Assembly (NCBI GenBank): GCA_003117195.1
Contig: BDSI01000023.1
Location: 806,001-870,000 of the forward strand
Direction of reading: 5' to 3'
DNA: 64,000 bases
DNA from: Eudorina sp. 2006-703-Eu-15
Lineage: Eukaryota; Chlorophyta; Chlorophyceae; Chlamydomonadales; Volvocaceae
Numbering within the stretch: the stretch's first letter is position 1; each line of letters begins with the position of its first letter. The position numbers were made by a program, and so were the translations under genes. Positions 34,339-47,000 of the stretch are shown here, piece by piece. The notes below the pieces were generated by a model. The model searched no databases and had not been told where the DNA came from. It saw nothing but the letters and a program-made list of their open reading frames with translations.

Positions 34339-36053
34339 CACTGGCTGGGGCTGGGGCGGGGCTGGGGTGGGGGTGGGGCGGCGGACTGCCCGGGGCTCCC
34401 TGCCACCTCATTGTTCGGCGGGAGCCCCACCCTGGAGGTTCGACTCACCCGGCCCCTCCCCCCTGGGCCTCGTAACCCCCGCGCGGGGGTACACCCTCAC
34501 CCTTACCCTTACCCTCACCGGGGACTGCGCGCGTGAGCTGCGACGGACGTTCTGCGAACCGGCTCCGTTTGAGATGTGTAAGATTATATACGTATGTGCA
34601 TACAAGTTCACGTATGGGGTGGCCGCATCAGGGGCACCTGGTGGGGTGGGCGGCGAACCCCCCCACCGATACGACGTGGAGCACACTGTTAATGCTATTG
34701 GAGGTCGGCTCGTGTAGCCAACTGCTGTAAATCGCTCCGGGAGGCTCTTGTGATGCCGACCAACTGCCATGGCTACGCATCGGCCGCACGGCAGGCGGTA
34801 CGGGCATGTACGGGTGGCCTCTCAGGGCCTCTCCAGGCGCCGTACTGCGGGCACGCAAGCCTTCCGTGGTACGAATCTAATAGCTTGGCGGGGCTCCGCG
34901 TGTTGATAACCTCCCGGCCAGCACAGATTAGGTTCGGTCGGTCGGTCGGTCGGTCGGTCGGTCGGCCCTGCACGGCCTGAGTCTGAGCCGGAGCGGCCCC
35001 ATCGCCCAGATGCTTGTCAGTTCTCGTGTGGAAGCGAGCAGGCACTTGCTAAGCGCTTCTTACTGTGCGTGTTAGGTACGAAATCGAATAACAGATGGTA
35101 GCGGCTACGTCGATTCGGCTTCCGTTTCGCCGCAATGGCCTTTGGCTGTCTTTGGCTGTCCCTGGAACGCATTTTGCTAGGTTGCGGGCTTCAAACAGCG
35201 CGTTCACTTTACGTGATATAGTAGAAAGCGTGGTCAGTATCGCGCGTTGATTGCCCCGGCCCTGCCACCCGCGATCCGGTTACCGATGACTGCCGCAGAA
35301 CTCATTTAGCCAGGTACCATCAGGCTGTTTTAACGGTAGATTCTGTGATTTACAAGGTAACGAGGAAGGCCTCTCATTATTTCCGCCCAACCAACCCGGA
35401 TGCGCGCACAGCTGTAGTCGCTTGGCATAATAAGATATGAGTGCAACTGAATCTTGCTGGATTACATCACGGCGTAGACAGTAGCTGGGTGTGGGTAGGT
35501 AGGGTCTGTGGGTCGGCACCGTGAAACGTGCGTAAGGCCCCCTCTGGTCACGAGGGTTTGCGATGCAAAGCACAGTCAGACGTTATTAACATATTGGATC
35601 TGCATTTTCGCGATAATTCAAGCATTTGCAGTTCTGTCACGCTGTTGGCTGTCGTCTAGCCACCCGGTAAGGACTACGCAACGATATATTGAATTCCTCA
35701 ACACTTGTCAGCATTTGATACCGGAACTGCGCAAAATTCAGAAATGACACGTTGGCTTGGCGTAACTTTCACCGATTGACGCTGTCGACAGCGCCGACGG
35801 CTCGAAAGCGTTCTCGATTTTCAATTCGAAACCGCTTGCTTAAGTGCTATCGCAATTACGTCAAACAAATGTCTTATAGACATGGGGTCCGGGCAAACGC
35901 TGCCTCCCTTCCTCAGCGACACCTTCAGCTCACACCCCCCTGTTGCCCTCCCATCCCCCGCCAACCTGACCCCAGGACCTGCGCTTCGCCCGAGTGACCC
36001 CTCGCTGCCGAGACCTCCACCGCCGCGCCGGTGACCCCACCCCACCCAACAAA
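34339..36053. other. Intergenic region between DHHC gene and FolD
   Basis: No gene supported. It holds a ccctta/ccctca tract (34485-34520, not a true algal telomere repeat), a (GGTC)n array at 34930-34962, and an unusually AT-rich kilobase (about 35040-35900). The FolD promoter should lie at its right end. Confidence 0.55.
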
Positions 36054-38014
36054 ATGGCCCTCAGCTGCCAGCGCCAGGCCGCCTCCAGCCGCGCCGCCGC
36101 GCGCTCCTCCCGCCGAGTCGCGGCCGTCGCCCCGCCCCGCCCCGTCGTCCTCGCGGCCGCCGCCGCCGCTCCCCCCGCCCCCGCCCCCACCCCGGTTCCC
36201 GCCTCCAAGCTCATCGACGGAAAGGGCATCGCCGACACCATCCGCAGTGAGATCGCCGCCGAGGTCCGCGACCTGAAGCAGCAGTACGGCCTGACCCCCG
36301 GTCTGGCTGTCGTACTGGTGGGCGCCCGCAAGGACAGCGAGACGTACGTGCGGAGCAAGAAGAAGGCGTGTGCCGAGGTGGGCTTCGACTCGTACGGCAC
36401 CGACCTGCCCGCGGACGTGTCCGAGGAGGAGCTGCTCAAGGTGCGGGGCGGGACGGGTGGGGCCTCCGGGGTGTGTGGGGGTGGGGGGTTTGGGGGTGCG
36501 GGTGGGGCTGGGGGGGGAGGCTGAGGGGTGAAGATGGAAACTGTGGCTATTGGGTGGACGAGTAGGTGGGGGAGGCGGCCGCTCCGCGCTGCTGTCACCC
36601 TGGATGGACCGCCGCTGCCGTACGGATGTCAGGTGGCTGAGTCACTGGGGACCTCAGCCGGCCGCGGGGCGGTCGCACCCCCCCCCCCCGACCCGCCGTT
36701 GCTGGGCCGGGTGCACGATCGCGGCATCGGCGCACCCCCAGGGGGTGTATGGGGTGGGGAGGGTCCCTAGCGCCATGCCAGGTCAGGGGAGCCTGAGAGG
36801 GGCAGAGGGACAGCCCTCAACAAGGCCCGTGTACGCGCCACCCGGCTGTGGCACGACGCGCCGCAAACCAACTCCCAACCGCACGCGCACGTCACCTCTC
36901 CCGCAACCAACACCCGATACGACATGCACACACGTGTTCACCCTACCCTATCGCCTGTCGCCCCCTTGTCCCGTTCGTTGTACGGCAATGTGCTGCTGTC
37001 GCAGGTGGTCGCTGCGTACAACGCCGACCCACGGGTCCACGGTATCCTGGTGCAGCTGCCCCTGCCCAAGCACATCTCGGAGAAGCGCATCCTGGACGCC
37101 ATCTCCATCGAGAAGGACGTGGACGGCTTCCACCCGCTCAACATGGGCTGCCTGGCCATGAGGGGCCGGGACCCGCTCTTCGTGCCCTGCACACCCAAGG
37201 TGGGTGGGGGGGCGGGTGGGGGGTGAGTGGAGCGCGGCGGGGCTTCCCAGGGGCAGCGGCCGGGCTCAGCGCTCAGGGTCAGAGTCAGGGTCGGGGTTTC
37301 CCCCGCCGAGGGCGCGGGAGAAGGCAGAGGGCAGGGGTGCGGTGCTGGCTGGCAGGACGTGTGCTCGTGTGGCTGGGGGCTGGGTGCTGGGTCATGGGCA
37401 ACCTGAGGCGCCCCTGGGCTGCTTTCACTTTTCACTAACCCTAAACCCTACTGTTCACTTTGTTTCTGCAATTTTACTCCCTCCCCCCTCGTCCCCCCCT
37501 CCCCCTCCCCCCTCCTCCGTTCCCCCTCCCCCTCCCCTCCCGATGCACCCAGGGCTGCATCGAGCTGCTCGAGCGCATGAAGGTCCCCATCGCCGGCCGC
37601 CGCGCCTGCGTCATCGGGCGCTCCAACATCGTGGGCATGCCCGCCGCCCTGCTGCTGCAGCGCCGCGACGCCACCGTCACCATGGTCCACTCCAAGACCC
37701 CGGACGCAGCCCGCATCTGCTCCGAAGCCGATATCGTCATCGCGGCCTGCGGTGTGGCGGAGATGGTCAAGGGCGACTGGATCAAGCCGGGGGCGGTGGT
37801 GATCGATGTTGGGATCAACGCCAAGGACGACCCCACCGCGAAGAAGGGCTACCGGCTGGTGGGCGATGTGGAGTTCGAGGGGGCGGCGGAGCGCGCGTCG
37901 CTGATCACGCCGGTGCCGGGCGGTGTGGGCCCTATGACGATTGCGATGCTGCTGCAGAACACGCTGGAGAGCGCGAGGCGGGCGGCCAAGGGCGCGGGCG
38001 GGGCGGGGCACTGA
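36054..38014 (+). CDS. FOLD: Bifunctional methylene-THF dehydrogenase/methenyl-THF cyclohydrolase (FolD), plastid-type
   Basis: Interconverts 5,10-methylene-, methenyl- and 10-formyl-tetrahydrofolate in one-carbon metabolism. Exons 36054-36440, 37005-37199 and 37553-38014 join in phase 0 to 347 residues. The first roughly 50 residues are Ala/Arg/Ser/Pro-rich, typical of an algal organelle transit peptide, probably plastid; bacterial FolD is about 290 residues, so the excess is the presequence. Hallmarks in order: [23 protein letters not shown] (catalytic Lys region), [44 protein letters not shown] (dinucleotide-binding loop) and [20 protein letters not shown]. The start is the ATG after a CAACAAA context; an upstream in-frame ATG at 35994 would bury the transit peptide. 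No defect seen. Confidence 0.97.
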
Positions 38015-40961
38015 GCGGCACGGAGGGGGGCCACGGAGGGGCACTGAGGGGGGGATGCGGCGAGAGCTGAGGGGGGTTGCTGAGACTGAGGGTTGAGGGA
38101 CTCGGTGTGAGGGTGGAGAGGAGGGGGTGCGGAGGACATGGAGGCGGAGCGGGGGGTCGTGTGTGTGGGGGGAGGGGGTGCGTGTGTCCGGGGTGGTGGT
38201 GGTGGTGGTGGTGGTTGGAGAGGCCCAGGGCGGGCGGCGGAACGGGGCCTCCGCCGCGGGGTTGGCGAGGCTTCTTCACGTGGATGTTATGCGTTTGTGT
38301 GTTACCGTATTATGTCATGTGTGATGCAGGATTGGTATGCCGCCTTACGTGGGGGTGCGGAGGGCCGGTCCGTCCTGACAGGGGAGCGGGCCGGATGGCA
38401 GTGTTCGTTGTGAGCTCGCGAATAATAAACCTTTCTTTGCTTTGACCCATGTGGGCAGTGACGTACGGTGTCGTGATCTGATGCTGCCGCACATACGATA
38501 CCTGACGCAGTCCGCACACGCACCGCGGCTCTCTCGAACCCGCGTCCGGGGGAGGGGGCGGCGGGGGAGGGGGCGGCGGGGGAGGGGGGATGAGGTGAGC
38601 CGGCCCTCCGCAGGAAGAAGGTACCTTCGGTGTTGGGTATGCGGTAGGTAGATACAGGGGCCTGCCGTGGGATGAATTGTGGGGCCAAGGGGCCAGGGCC
38701 GCCCGGGAGGGTCCTGGGGGCCGGGGGCAAAGCCGCCGAGCAGTAAGTGCCCCGCGGGCAGTGGCCCCCCGTCCCCCTGGTGTCATCAATCCCACCACCG
38801 CCAGCCTTTCAGCCGATCAGGGCTAGAGTCCACTGAACCTGCGGTGTCGTGACATGACTTGTGTGGAGATCAGGCGGCTGCTGCTGCTACTGATGGTGGT
38901 GGTGGTGGTGGTGCCCCAACACGGCGAGTCGGGTCTCGGGGGGGGGGGCGGAAGGCGTTCCTCGGAACGCCGACCCGCCAAGTACCGCATGCGCACCCGT
39001 ACTGTACCGTACCGTACCGTACCGTACCGTACTGGCGCGGTGCTGCCGAGCCTGACGGCGCCGTCGCCCCTTGCATCGCGCTGTGTCCGCATCTCCCTCT
39101 CCCAGCCAGATGATGAGATGATGATGAGATGAGATCTTGTAGCCGCCTCAGTGGGCACCAGGCGCAGTAAGCCAATGAACCAATCGACCGTTGGTCGGGG
39201 TACGGCACTCGGGGCCTTGTCGGCCGCCGACGGCAGGTCGCAAACTCAGTGCCACCCCCCCCTCCCCCCCCCATATGACGTATCGGTTCCCCAATCCATA
39301 CCCCCCCCATATGGCCGGACGGCCAGACACGACGGAGGTCCCCTCTCGGAGGTACCTACCCACGCTCAAGGGCCCACCCGGCCGCAGGAGGACGGATAGT
39401 CGGATACACCCTCCAGCAGGTTCCTCTTCCCAATGTTTGGGTTGTCAGGCGTCTGAACTGTATCTGTCTGTATCATGCCTTGCCGCGCACAGCTCGTCGC
39501 CTGCCTGGCGGCGTGGGAACGGGCGATGTGTCCCGGGGCTAGCGGGCTGTCCGTATCCGGCGGCTGAGCGAATGAACGTACGTCGGGGGCCTAACGGGGT
39601 CAGCTCGGCGGGGTCAGCTCGGCAAGGGGGTGCCTGCGATGCGTGTTTGTAACAGAGGCCTCCTGCCAGGTCGCCCCCGGCCCTGCCCAGGCTATGGCCC
39701 CAAGAGCTCTTCCGCAAAGGTTTTCCTTCCGCAATACCGCAGTACGCGCTCTGAGGGAGTGCGGAGTACTTGAGCACGCCGCCGGTCGGCAGCCGCTCGA
39801 GCTAGATCGCGACAGCTAGCACGTCCGCAGCGCCCTCCCCCCCACCCACCCACCCCACCCCGCTGGCGTAGTTGGCGGCCACAGCGGGTTGCGCAGCAAA
39901 TCGTCGCCCAAAAGTTGTGTGTTGGTAAGCCATGACAGACGGAAGGCGGTGTCTTATCTACACAGCTGATGCCTTGGAGTTACTCACACTCCATGTTACA
40001 TGGTAACGGACACTTGGCGCCATGCTGTACGCGCGGTCGCCTTCTCGCGGCTGCCTGAATAGGAGAGGGGTTACAGGTAGGCAGCGGAGAGGGTGGCGGG
40101 AAGGCAAAGCGCCCCGAAATGGCTGACCATGGCACATAGGCGCTGACTACTGCCCATCGTCATTGAAAGCAGCGAAACGATATGTATGTAATCAACTATA
40201 CAGCGCGCTCCCCCTTCGCGGGCCCAGCTGTGGTCTGACGAGTGAAATCGAAACGCTCCGCCGATGTGCTCCATCATATTCAACCAAGTCAGGTAAGCTA
40301 ATTGATTCACGCAGATACCTGTTGCCATAATACTGCAGGTTCGGTTTTGACTGAAAGGTTTTGTTACTGTACGCCCGGACATGTAAGCTGTGTTATTAGC
40401 TGAACGGCTTCGTACTTTCAAAATAAATTTATACATCGCACCCATAGAATTTAGTTAGGCCTCGCGATACATCTCGGGCGCACCAGACCGCGCCTTCAAG
40501 CTGTGAAAGTGATCGTTTTCAATCAATTGCCTCCCAACCAAACCAATAATTCTGTGCTGGGGTTATACCGAATACCTTAGACTTCAAATCCGGCACCGGT
40601 TTGACGAACGAGTGACGCGTCGGCTGGACAACGTCTAGCTGTGATTGTTTCCTCAACCAGGTCACAGGTTAGCTCCAAAATTTCCAACAACGAGTCACAA
40701 TTGCTGCTGTTCTCCGCGGTGCTCATTCTTGTGAGAAGGGTGTGCACCTTCGCAGCCATGTTGAAGTGACGATGGCCCACATAATTGGTAGACGGCCGCG
40801 CCCAAGCCGCACCCAACCCCGTCCTGCATGGTTGTTCATTTGTCTGGCCCCATTAATTATGGTGTGAAAATCCCAAGCTTTGCGTCTGACTAAAACCGGT
40901 GCCTTGGGAATGCCGGGAACGCCCTGGGCTTTGTGCCGTAACCGCACTTCAGACATCCGCA
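38015..40961. other. FolD 3' region and intergenic DNA
   Basis: No gene supported. It contains GGGGGAGGGGGCGGC repeats (38550-38590), a (GGT)n tract (38198-38215), a (CCGTA)n array at 39004-39032, and C-runs followed by catatg (39240-39315). An AT-richer stretch follows from about 39900. A minus-strand 124-codon frame at 40071-40445 has no recognisable motif. Confidence 0.5.
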
Positions 40962-41967
40962 ATGGCCACCCAGTTCTACGGCATGGGCGAGGTGGGCCTC
41001 GTCGGCACCATTGTGAGTGAGGCTGCGTCTCGGGCAACTTCGGAGGGGGGCCACGGGGCCTGCGGCAGCGATGACGGCGAATCCTGGACACTCTCGAGCC
41101 GCCTCTCGGGGACCGGCTATGACCCTCGGAGCAGCTCTACAAGCAACATTGGACAGGACGGCAGTGTCGGCGGTGCCTGTCCAACATCGCTTGAATTGCA
41201 AGACCTTCGTTCGCGGCTTGAGATTGCCACACGACTTCTCGGTAAGGAACAGGAACAACGTTTGCATGCGATGGACAAGGTGGCATCGGTGTGTCTGGCG
41301 GGCTGGAGCGACTTTGACTATTAAAACTCCGAAAACAGCGCATAAACGACTTTGTTCGGCTTTGCTGCTAGCACGCAAAACACGCGAAGATAATAAAGAC
41401 GATAAGATAAAGACAACACGTCAAAGGATTCCAACAGCTTCACCCTTTTAATCGACGTTTGTTCCCTTCCGCCCCTCTTCCCGCAAACTCACAACGACGT
41501 GCATCTGCCGACTACTACGTTGCCCAGCCGACCGAGACGAGACCATTGAGACTCTGGCCTCGGAGCTCACGACCTTTAAGTCGTTGTACAAGGAGGCCAT
41601 TCTGGAAACCCACAGCCTGGAGTGCGCGCCTCCAGCAGCGGCCAACCCGGCCACACCAGAGGCCCCGCCCGCCGCTCGCCTCGTCCGCACCTACTCGCTC
41701 ATCAGCTCTGGAAGTGCCCACCGGCGGTTTGGGCTCACCCCGGATGACTCTAATGACGATGAGGAGGAGGAGGAGGGGGAGGAGGAGGAGGGGGAGGAGG
41801 ACCGCGCCGTTTCACCGAACACGTGTGGGGCTGCCAGCCCAGCCGCCGTGTTGCGAGCCCCCATGGGTCGGTTTTACAGCTGGCGAGACCGCTCGGGCCG
41901 CAAGCTGGGCCCCAGCCTACTGCAGCCCCAACAGTCGCCGCAGCCATCTCAGCTGCTGCGAAAATGA
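40962..41967 (+). CDS. Unrecognised protein: coiled coil plus acidic low-complexity segment
   Basis: I do not recognise this gene. Two exons, 40962-41241 and 41528-41967, join in phase (CTC G|CC GAC) into 239 residues. The join creates a continuous heptad-like helix: LELQDLRSRLEIATRLLADR followed by ETIETLASELTTFKSLYKEA. That continuity across a GT-AG intron is the main argument that the gene is real. Before it lies a Ser/Gly-rich N terminus (DGESWTLSSRLSGTGYDP). After it come an Ala/Pro linker, RTYSLISSGSAHRRFGL (RxxS-like sites), a Glu/Asp tract of about 20 residues, and a basic C terminus (RFYSWRDRSGRKLGP). No transmembrane segment or signal peptide. Moderate GC. It could be an adaptor or cytoskeletal/nuclear scaffold, but that is a guess. 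Confidence 0.72.
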
Positions 41968-44087
41968 AGCTGATGGGCATCATCGTTTGCGGGGTGCGCT
42001 GTTCCGTCAGTTGTCGAGGGTTGTGGGGGACGTGATTCTTTCTTTTAAATAAGCGCCGGTAATTGATTAGTCCTTAATTTCTGATTAGTTTTCTATGTTT
42101 GTTACATTGCGTGTTGAGAAGGTGGCTGGCGACTTGTAGGATTTGGCAGTTGTCGTACAAGCGTACCGTTACTAGTTGCTTCCCTTTCACTCTCCCTGGA
42201 AAGGTCTACGTATGCACTGTGGCACTTATGACCGCAGCGATGGGCGTCGGTGACAAGGCAAATGATGAGTGTACGAATGCGGGACACAGCGGCAATACGG
42301 CAGGAGGTTGCTGGATGGCGGGTGTATATTCTGTCTACAGGTGTCCCCACCGGTTGGGTTCTTAATCGGATATTGAAATTCAAGAGTTGTGACTGGGCTG
42401 GGCTGAACCACTAAAGCTGCTTGTCGGAACGCCGGAAGCCCCATGTTGGTGCCTCTGTCTGCCCCATGTTGGTGTCCATGGATATACCGCAATTTGAAAT
42501 GCGTTTGGGGGACCTGGGGGGTGTTCCCTTGTGTATCGTCGGGCGTTGCGGACGCGGTGCAGAAGAGCAACCGCCCAGCGGGCAGGATCACTGAAGTTTT
42601 TCGCGTCGGATGCGTCGTATTCGGGCATCATGCGCGTTGCGTGCAGGCAGTGGTGGGCCTTGCTGCAAGGGTTGGAGGGGACGGGTCAGTCAATCCGGCG
42701 TCACCCGAACGCCCGGGCCTGGGGCCTGGGTGAAATAAGCAGTACTCCCCCGCAAGTGTTTGGCAGGTTGGCGCGCGGCTGGACATTCTAGTCTGTGTGA
42801 TGGGGGCGCGATTACGGCAGGGACGGGGAGGTGTGTCTGGTGGCTTGGTGGGCAGCACATCGCAGAGGGTCGCGGCAGTGGTTGGCGCCGACGACCTTAC
42901 CCACGTGGGTCAGACGGACTGTGGGGTGCTGCGCAGGGAGCGTGCGGGGCTGAGATGGGTGAGATGGACGGTGAGGGGACACATCACCCAGACCTGAGCA
43001 ATAGCTGCGGCGTGTGCGCATATCCATATCCGGGGTGGCGCGACCTCCCCGCGAGCCAGAAAGGGTATCTTGGGATGCATCAAGCAAATACCCGTACTGT
43101 TCGTACTGCCCGTACTCGAGGTCAGCTACATTCACGGGCGCGACCTCGAGTTGTGCGAATATCCCCTAGACGGTGCTGACCGCAGCTCTTGTTCGTCCAC
43201 CAGATCGTGTGGCGCTGGTCGGGGGGATGGGCGGGTAACTTTGTGTCCGTGCTGCATGCACCGCGATGCGCCCCCGACTGACCTCCCCTCACAACGTTAC
43301 AAGCTGTGCTGTGCGGAGCAGTGCAACGCAGTCAGGGGTGCGAATCACACCGTGTAATGGAGAGTCTGCGGCCTTCGGACGGCTGCTAAGCCTCAGCCGC
43401 CTGCAGGGACCCTCCTGCGGGCGACCGCACCCCCGACCACCTCCCAGCCAGGACGGCACGGCCGCACCCTCCCTGGAGGTGTTCCTGACCTACTTGGCCC
43501 CCCCCTCACCGCCATGTCCCCGGCAGCCGTAACGCTGCGTTGCGGTGGGCAGCGGCCCGCCCGCCCTGGTATCCGCCGGGTCAGCTGTGCCCCAGCCCCG
43601 CCAATGCCACCCACCTCCTGGACCCCCCCCCATCGATCCACACGAATCCCCCATCACGCCACCCCCCCTCCTGCGCCGGATCCGGTGGATGCCCTTCGCA
43701 GAGCTCCACGCATTCTCATTCACCCCCACGCCCATGTTTTCACTACACCGCCCCCTCCTATCCCGTCCCCGCCCCTTCCGGCGGAAATAACGGCCTTGAC
43801 TTCTTCGCTCCTTCGCTGTGTCGGAGACACACCGCAACCCACCCCAAACACTGCACGCTTCCAGGAGCCCGGGGGGGGGGGCCCGCGTCCACAACGTCCA
43901 TTCGGCGACAGCCCGAAGCAACGACGACACACGAACCCAGAGACATCGCCCGGCCCCCCCCGCCCCGGGTCCTACCCCGCCCCTCTTCCCCCACCCCCCG
44001 ATCCCCCGCTGCTGCACCGGCCCCGCCACGGAGCCCGTGTCGCCCGCGGCTCCGCCCCCTCGCCCCTCGCCCGCGCCGCCGTGCGCC
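41968..44087. other. Intergenic region between coiled-coil gene and SRP72
   Basis: No gene supported on either strand. The left part (41990-42500) is comparatively AT-rich; the right part is GC-rich. It includes the 3' UTR of the minus-strand SRP72 gene, with a candidate polyadenylation signal at 43297-43301. Confidence 0.5.
43297..43301 (-). terminator. Candidate TGTAA polyadenylation signal for SRP72
   Basis: TTACA on the plus strand reads TGTAA on the minus strand, about 790 bases past the SRP72 stop. TGTAA is the usual signal in volvocine algae, but short matches also occur by chance. Confidence 0.35.
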
Positions 44088-47000
44088 TCACTTCTTTCCT
44101 TTCCCCTTCCTGGGCGGCAGGTTGGGCTTGGCCGCCGGGGCCTTGCTGTCCGAGGGCCCGGCGGCGGAGGGCGCGGGCGCCTTGGTCCGGTCCAGGCTCT
44201 CGTCCACCTTGCCCGCGCCCTGAGCGCACAGGCGGCAGGGATGGGAGAGGGGGGGCAGGGCGTTTTTGAGGTTTGATGTCGGGGTTAGAATCAGAAACAG
44301 ACCCATAACGAGGTGGGGGGGGGCCAACCCGTGTGTTTAATGAGAAGCCCACCCAGAACCCGTGCGTGTGCACATGCGGAAGCGCGCCGATTGGCAGCAG
44401 TGCGTGCACTTGATTCGAGGGGGGCCACCGGCAGGATGGCTGCGAGGACAGACGGACGGACGGACGGACGGACGATGAGACTGTGACGTCAATCGCCCCG
44501 GATATGCTCGCGAAAACGCGAGAGGGGACCTCCCATGGGCTCAAAACTCAAAACCCACGGCCCGGTGCCCCCCTGCGCGGTGCGGCGGTACCTGGCTCCC
44601 CTTGACCGCGTCCTTGTCCCTCTTCCGGCGGTCCCTCTTCTTCTTGAACTCGGCCCGCTCCCATTTGGGCAGCCAGCGCTCCGGGTCAGGGGCCGGCAGG
44701 CCGCCGTTGGGCAGCTCGGGGTTGTAGCCGGCGGGCAGGCGGGGCTTCCGCTTCTTGCGGCTCTTCTTAACCTGCTCGGGGAGGCGGGCAGGGGGGAGTA
44801 TGGGAAATTGGTAGACATTTCAAACAGCGCTGCCAAACGAGGACCCCAGCGCAACGGACCCCAACGACCAGTGCCTGACCCGGGCCGCCCCACCCGCCTC
44901 CCGCCGGCGGTACACGCCGCTCCCTTGCCACTCCCCTTCCCCGAGGTCCCACATGCGCCAGACCCCATCCGCAGGTCCTCAACCCCACCTCCCCTGCCAC
45001 CTCCTTGCCACTTCCCCTTCACTCCCCTCCCCTGCCACCTCCCCTGCCCTGCCAACTCCCTCATCGCAACCCATGCCCACCCTAACCCCACCTTGGGCTG
45101 TTGGTCCACATCCATGGCCTCCCCGCCGCGTTTCGCCCGGGCAGCTGCCGCCAGCTCGCCCGCCGCCAGGTCAGGACCCCCGCGCCCACCCGCGGGGCCC
45201 CGGCCGCCCGCCCCTGCCGCCCCGGGCGCCCGCACCGCCCCCTCCTCCACCGCGTCCAGGTCCAGTCGCCCCAGCACCGCCGCCGAGGGCGGGGGCGCCA
45301 GCTGCGCCACCAGCGCCGGCGCCGCGGCGGGGTCCGACAGCGCGCAGACCCGGACCAGCCGGGCCAGGGTGGCGGCTCCGGCGGCGGTGGACGCGACCCC
45401 GAACGACTGCAGCTGTTTGAAGGCCTGCTTGGCCTCGTCCAGCTTGCCCAGTCGCAGCTTGAGGCCGATGGCGCAGGAGAGGCACCAGGCCAGGGCGGAG
45501 GCCGCGCCCTCCTGCCCGCTCCGAGACCGCCAGTACGACACGGCCCGGTCCAGGAGCGCCTCCGCGCCCGGTGTGTCGTTCAGCTGTACGGCAGCAATAA
45601 CGGCGGGGACGCAGACGGAGGAGAGAATGGATGGGGGACAGAAGGCGCATGGGAGGGGGCGTGAGGTGGTGGTGGTGGTGGCAGGTTGGCGAGCGGGCAT
45701 CATATCGGGAAGTTGATGCGGCAAATGCCGGACGTACTGCCGTACCATCTGTTGTAGTACTAGGCTAAGCCCTGGGGTGTGTCTCACGACTTGTGGCGGC
45801 AGCTCAGGGATCAGCAATCATCGGAGAGTACAACAACCCAACCCAACCCAACCCAACAATCACACACTGGAAACCCACCCACCGCCCGGCGGCGCCCTCA
45901 GCGCCCGCAGCTGCCCTTCCGACGGACCCACCGTCCACCGCCCCGCCCGTCCGTACCTGTTCGTACAGCGCCACCCGGGTGGCCACCAGCGCCCCACTGC
46001 TGGCCACCCGCTCGTCCCTCAGCCCGGCCAGCATCCCCTGGGCCGCCGCCGTGTTGCCCGCCTCCAGGGCCGCCTGCGCCCTCATCAGGGTGGGGGCCAC
46101 CGCCGCGGAGGCGGGGGGCGCCCCCGGGGCACCACTGCCGCAGCTGGCGCAGAAGGCCTCCAGGGTGCGGTCCGCGTCCACCGTCTGAGCGGCGGAGAGG
46201 GAGGTGGGGGGGGCGAGAGGGGGAAGAGGGGAGGGCGCGGCAGGGTTGAACGTGGGTAGGTACGGGAGGGCGGTCGGGGCAGCAGCAACATGAGACGCAT
46301 CATTATCCCCTCCCCCGGGGTGAGGGGGCGGGAGGTGCGGGGTCAGGAAACACCCTCGTGTGTGTTATCAAGGAGAAAAAAGCGGGTGTGTGTGTGTGTG
46401 TGTGTGAGGGGGTGATGACCCCGCCTCTCATGTGAGCCCCCGCTCCTGCCCGCGGTGTTGCCCCTCCACCTCACCTGCCCCCGTCACAGCAGTCACCGCC
46501 ACCCCCACCCCCATCACCACATCAGTCACCACCACCACCTGGATGACCTCAGGTACAGGAAGCCTCTGCAACAAACCCAACTGTCCGCCAAGGAGAACAC
46601 CCCGCCACTGGGTCGGCGGCATCCTCACTTCCTCCTCTTCCCTCCCTCCCTCCCTCCCTCTAACCCCGGCTGACCCTTCCCTCTCCCCTCAGCCCCCAAC
46701 CCCACCCCGGGGCCCCATGCGGCCGCACCTTGCCCAGCGACAGCGACACAGCCGCTGAGAGGAGCGCCACGGCAGGCTCCGCTGCCCCCCCTGGCGCGGC
46801 CGCCAGCAGCCCCACCAGCTCCCGGGCCGCATCCGTCCGCCCGCCCACCTGATGGAGGGGGTGAGGGGAGTGAGGTGTTGGGGGGCCGGAGGCGAGCGTA
46901 GTAAGGGCGCACAGATGGAGAAACTCATCACTATCACACCAACACCCTTCACATAGCACATGCACGTAGGTATGGACACAGCTATGGGTTTTACCATTAA

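Noticed and set aside
34485..34520. Telomere-like cccttaccctcacc tract
   Set aside because: The unit is irregular and does not match the TTTTAGGG/CCCTAAAA-type repeat of volvocine algae. It is a short internal simple repeat.
40071..40445. Minus-strand 124-codon frame between FolD and the coiled-coil gene
   Set aside because: No motif, no splice partner and no homology signal. A frame of this length is expected by chance in moderately AT-rich DNA.
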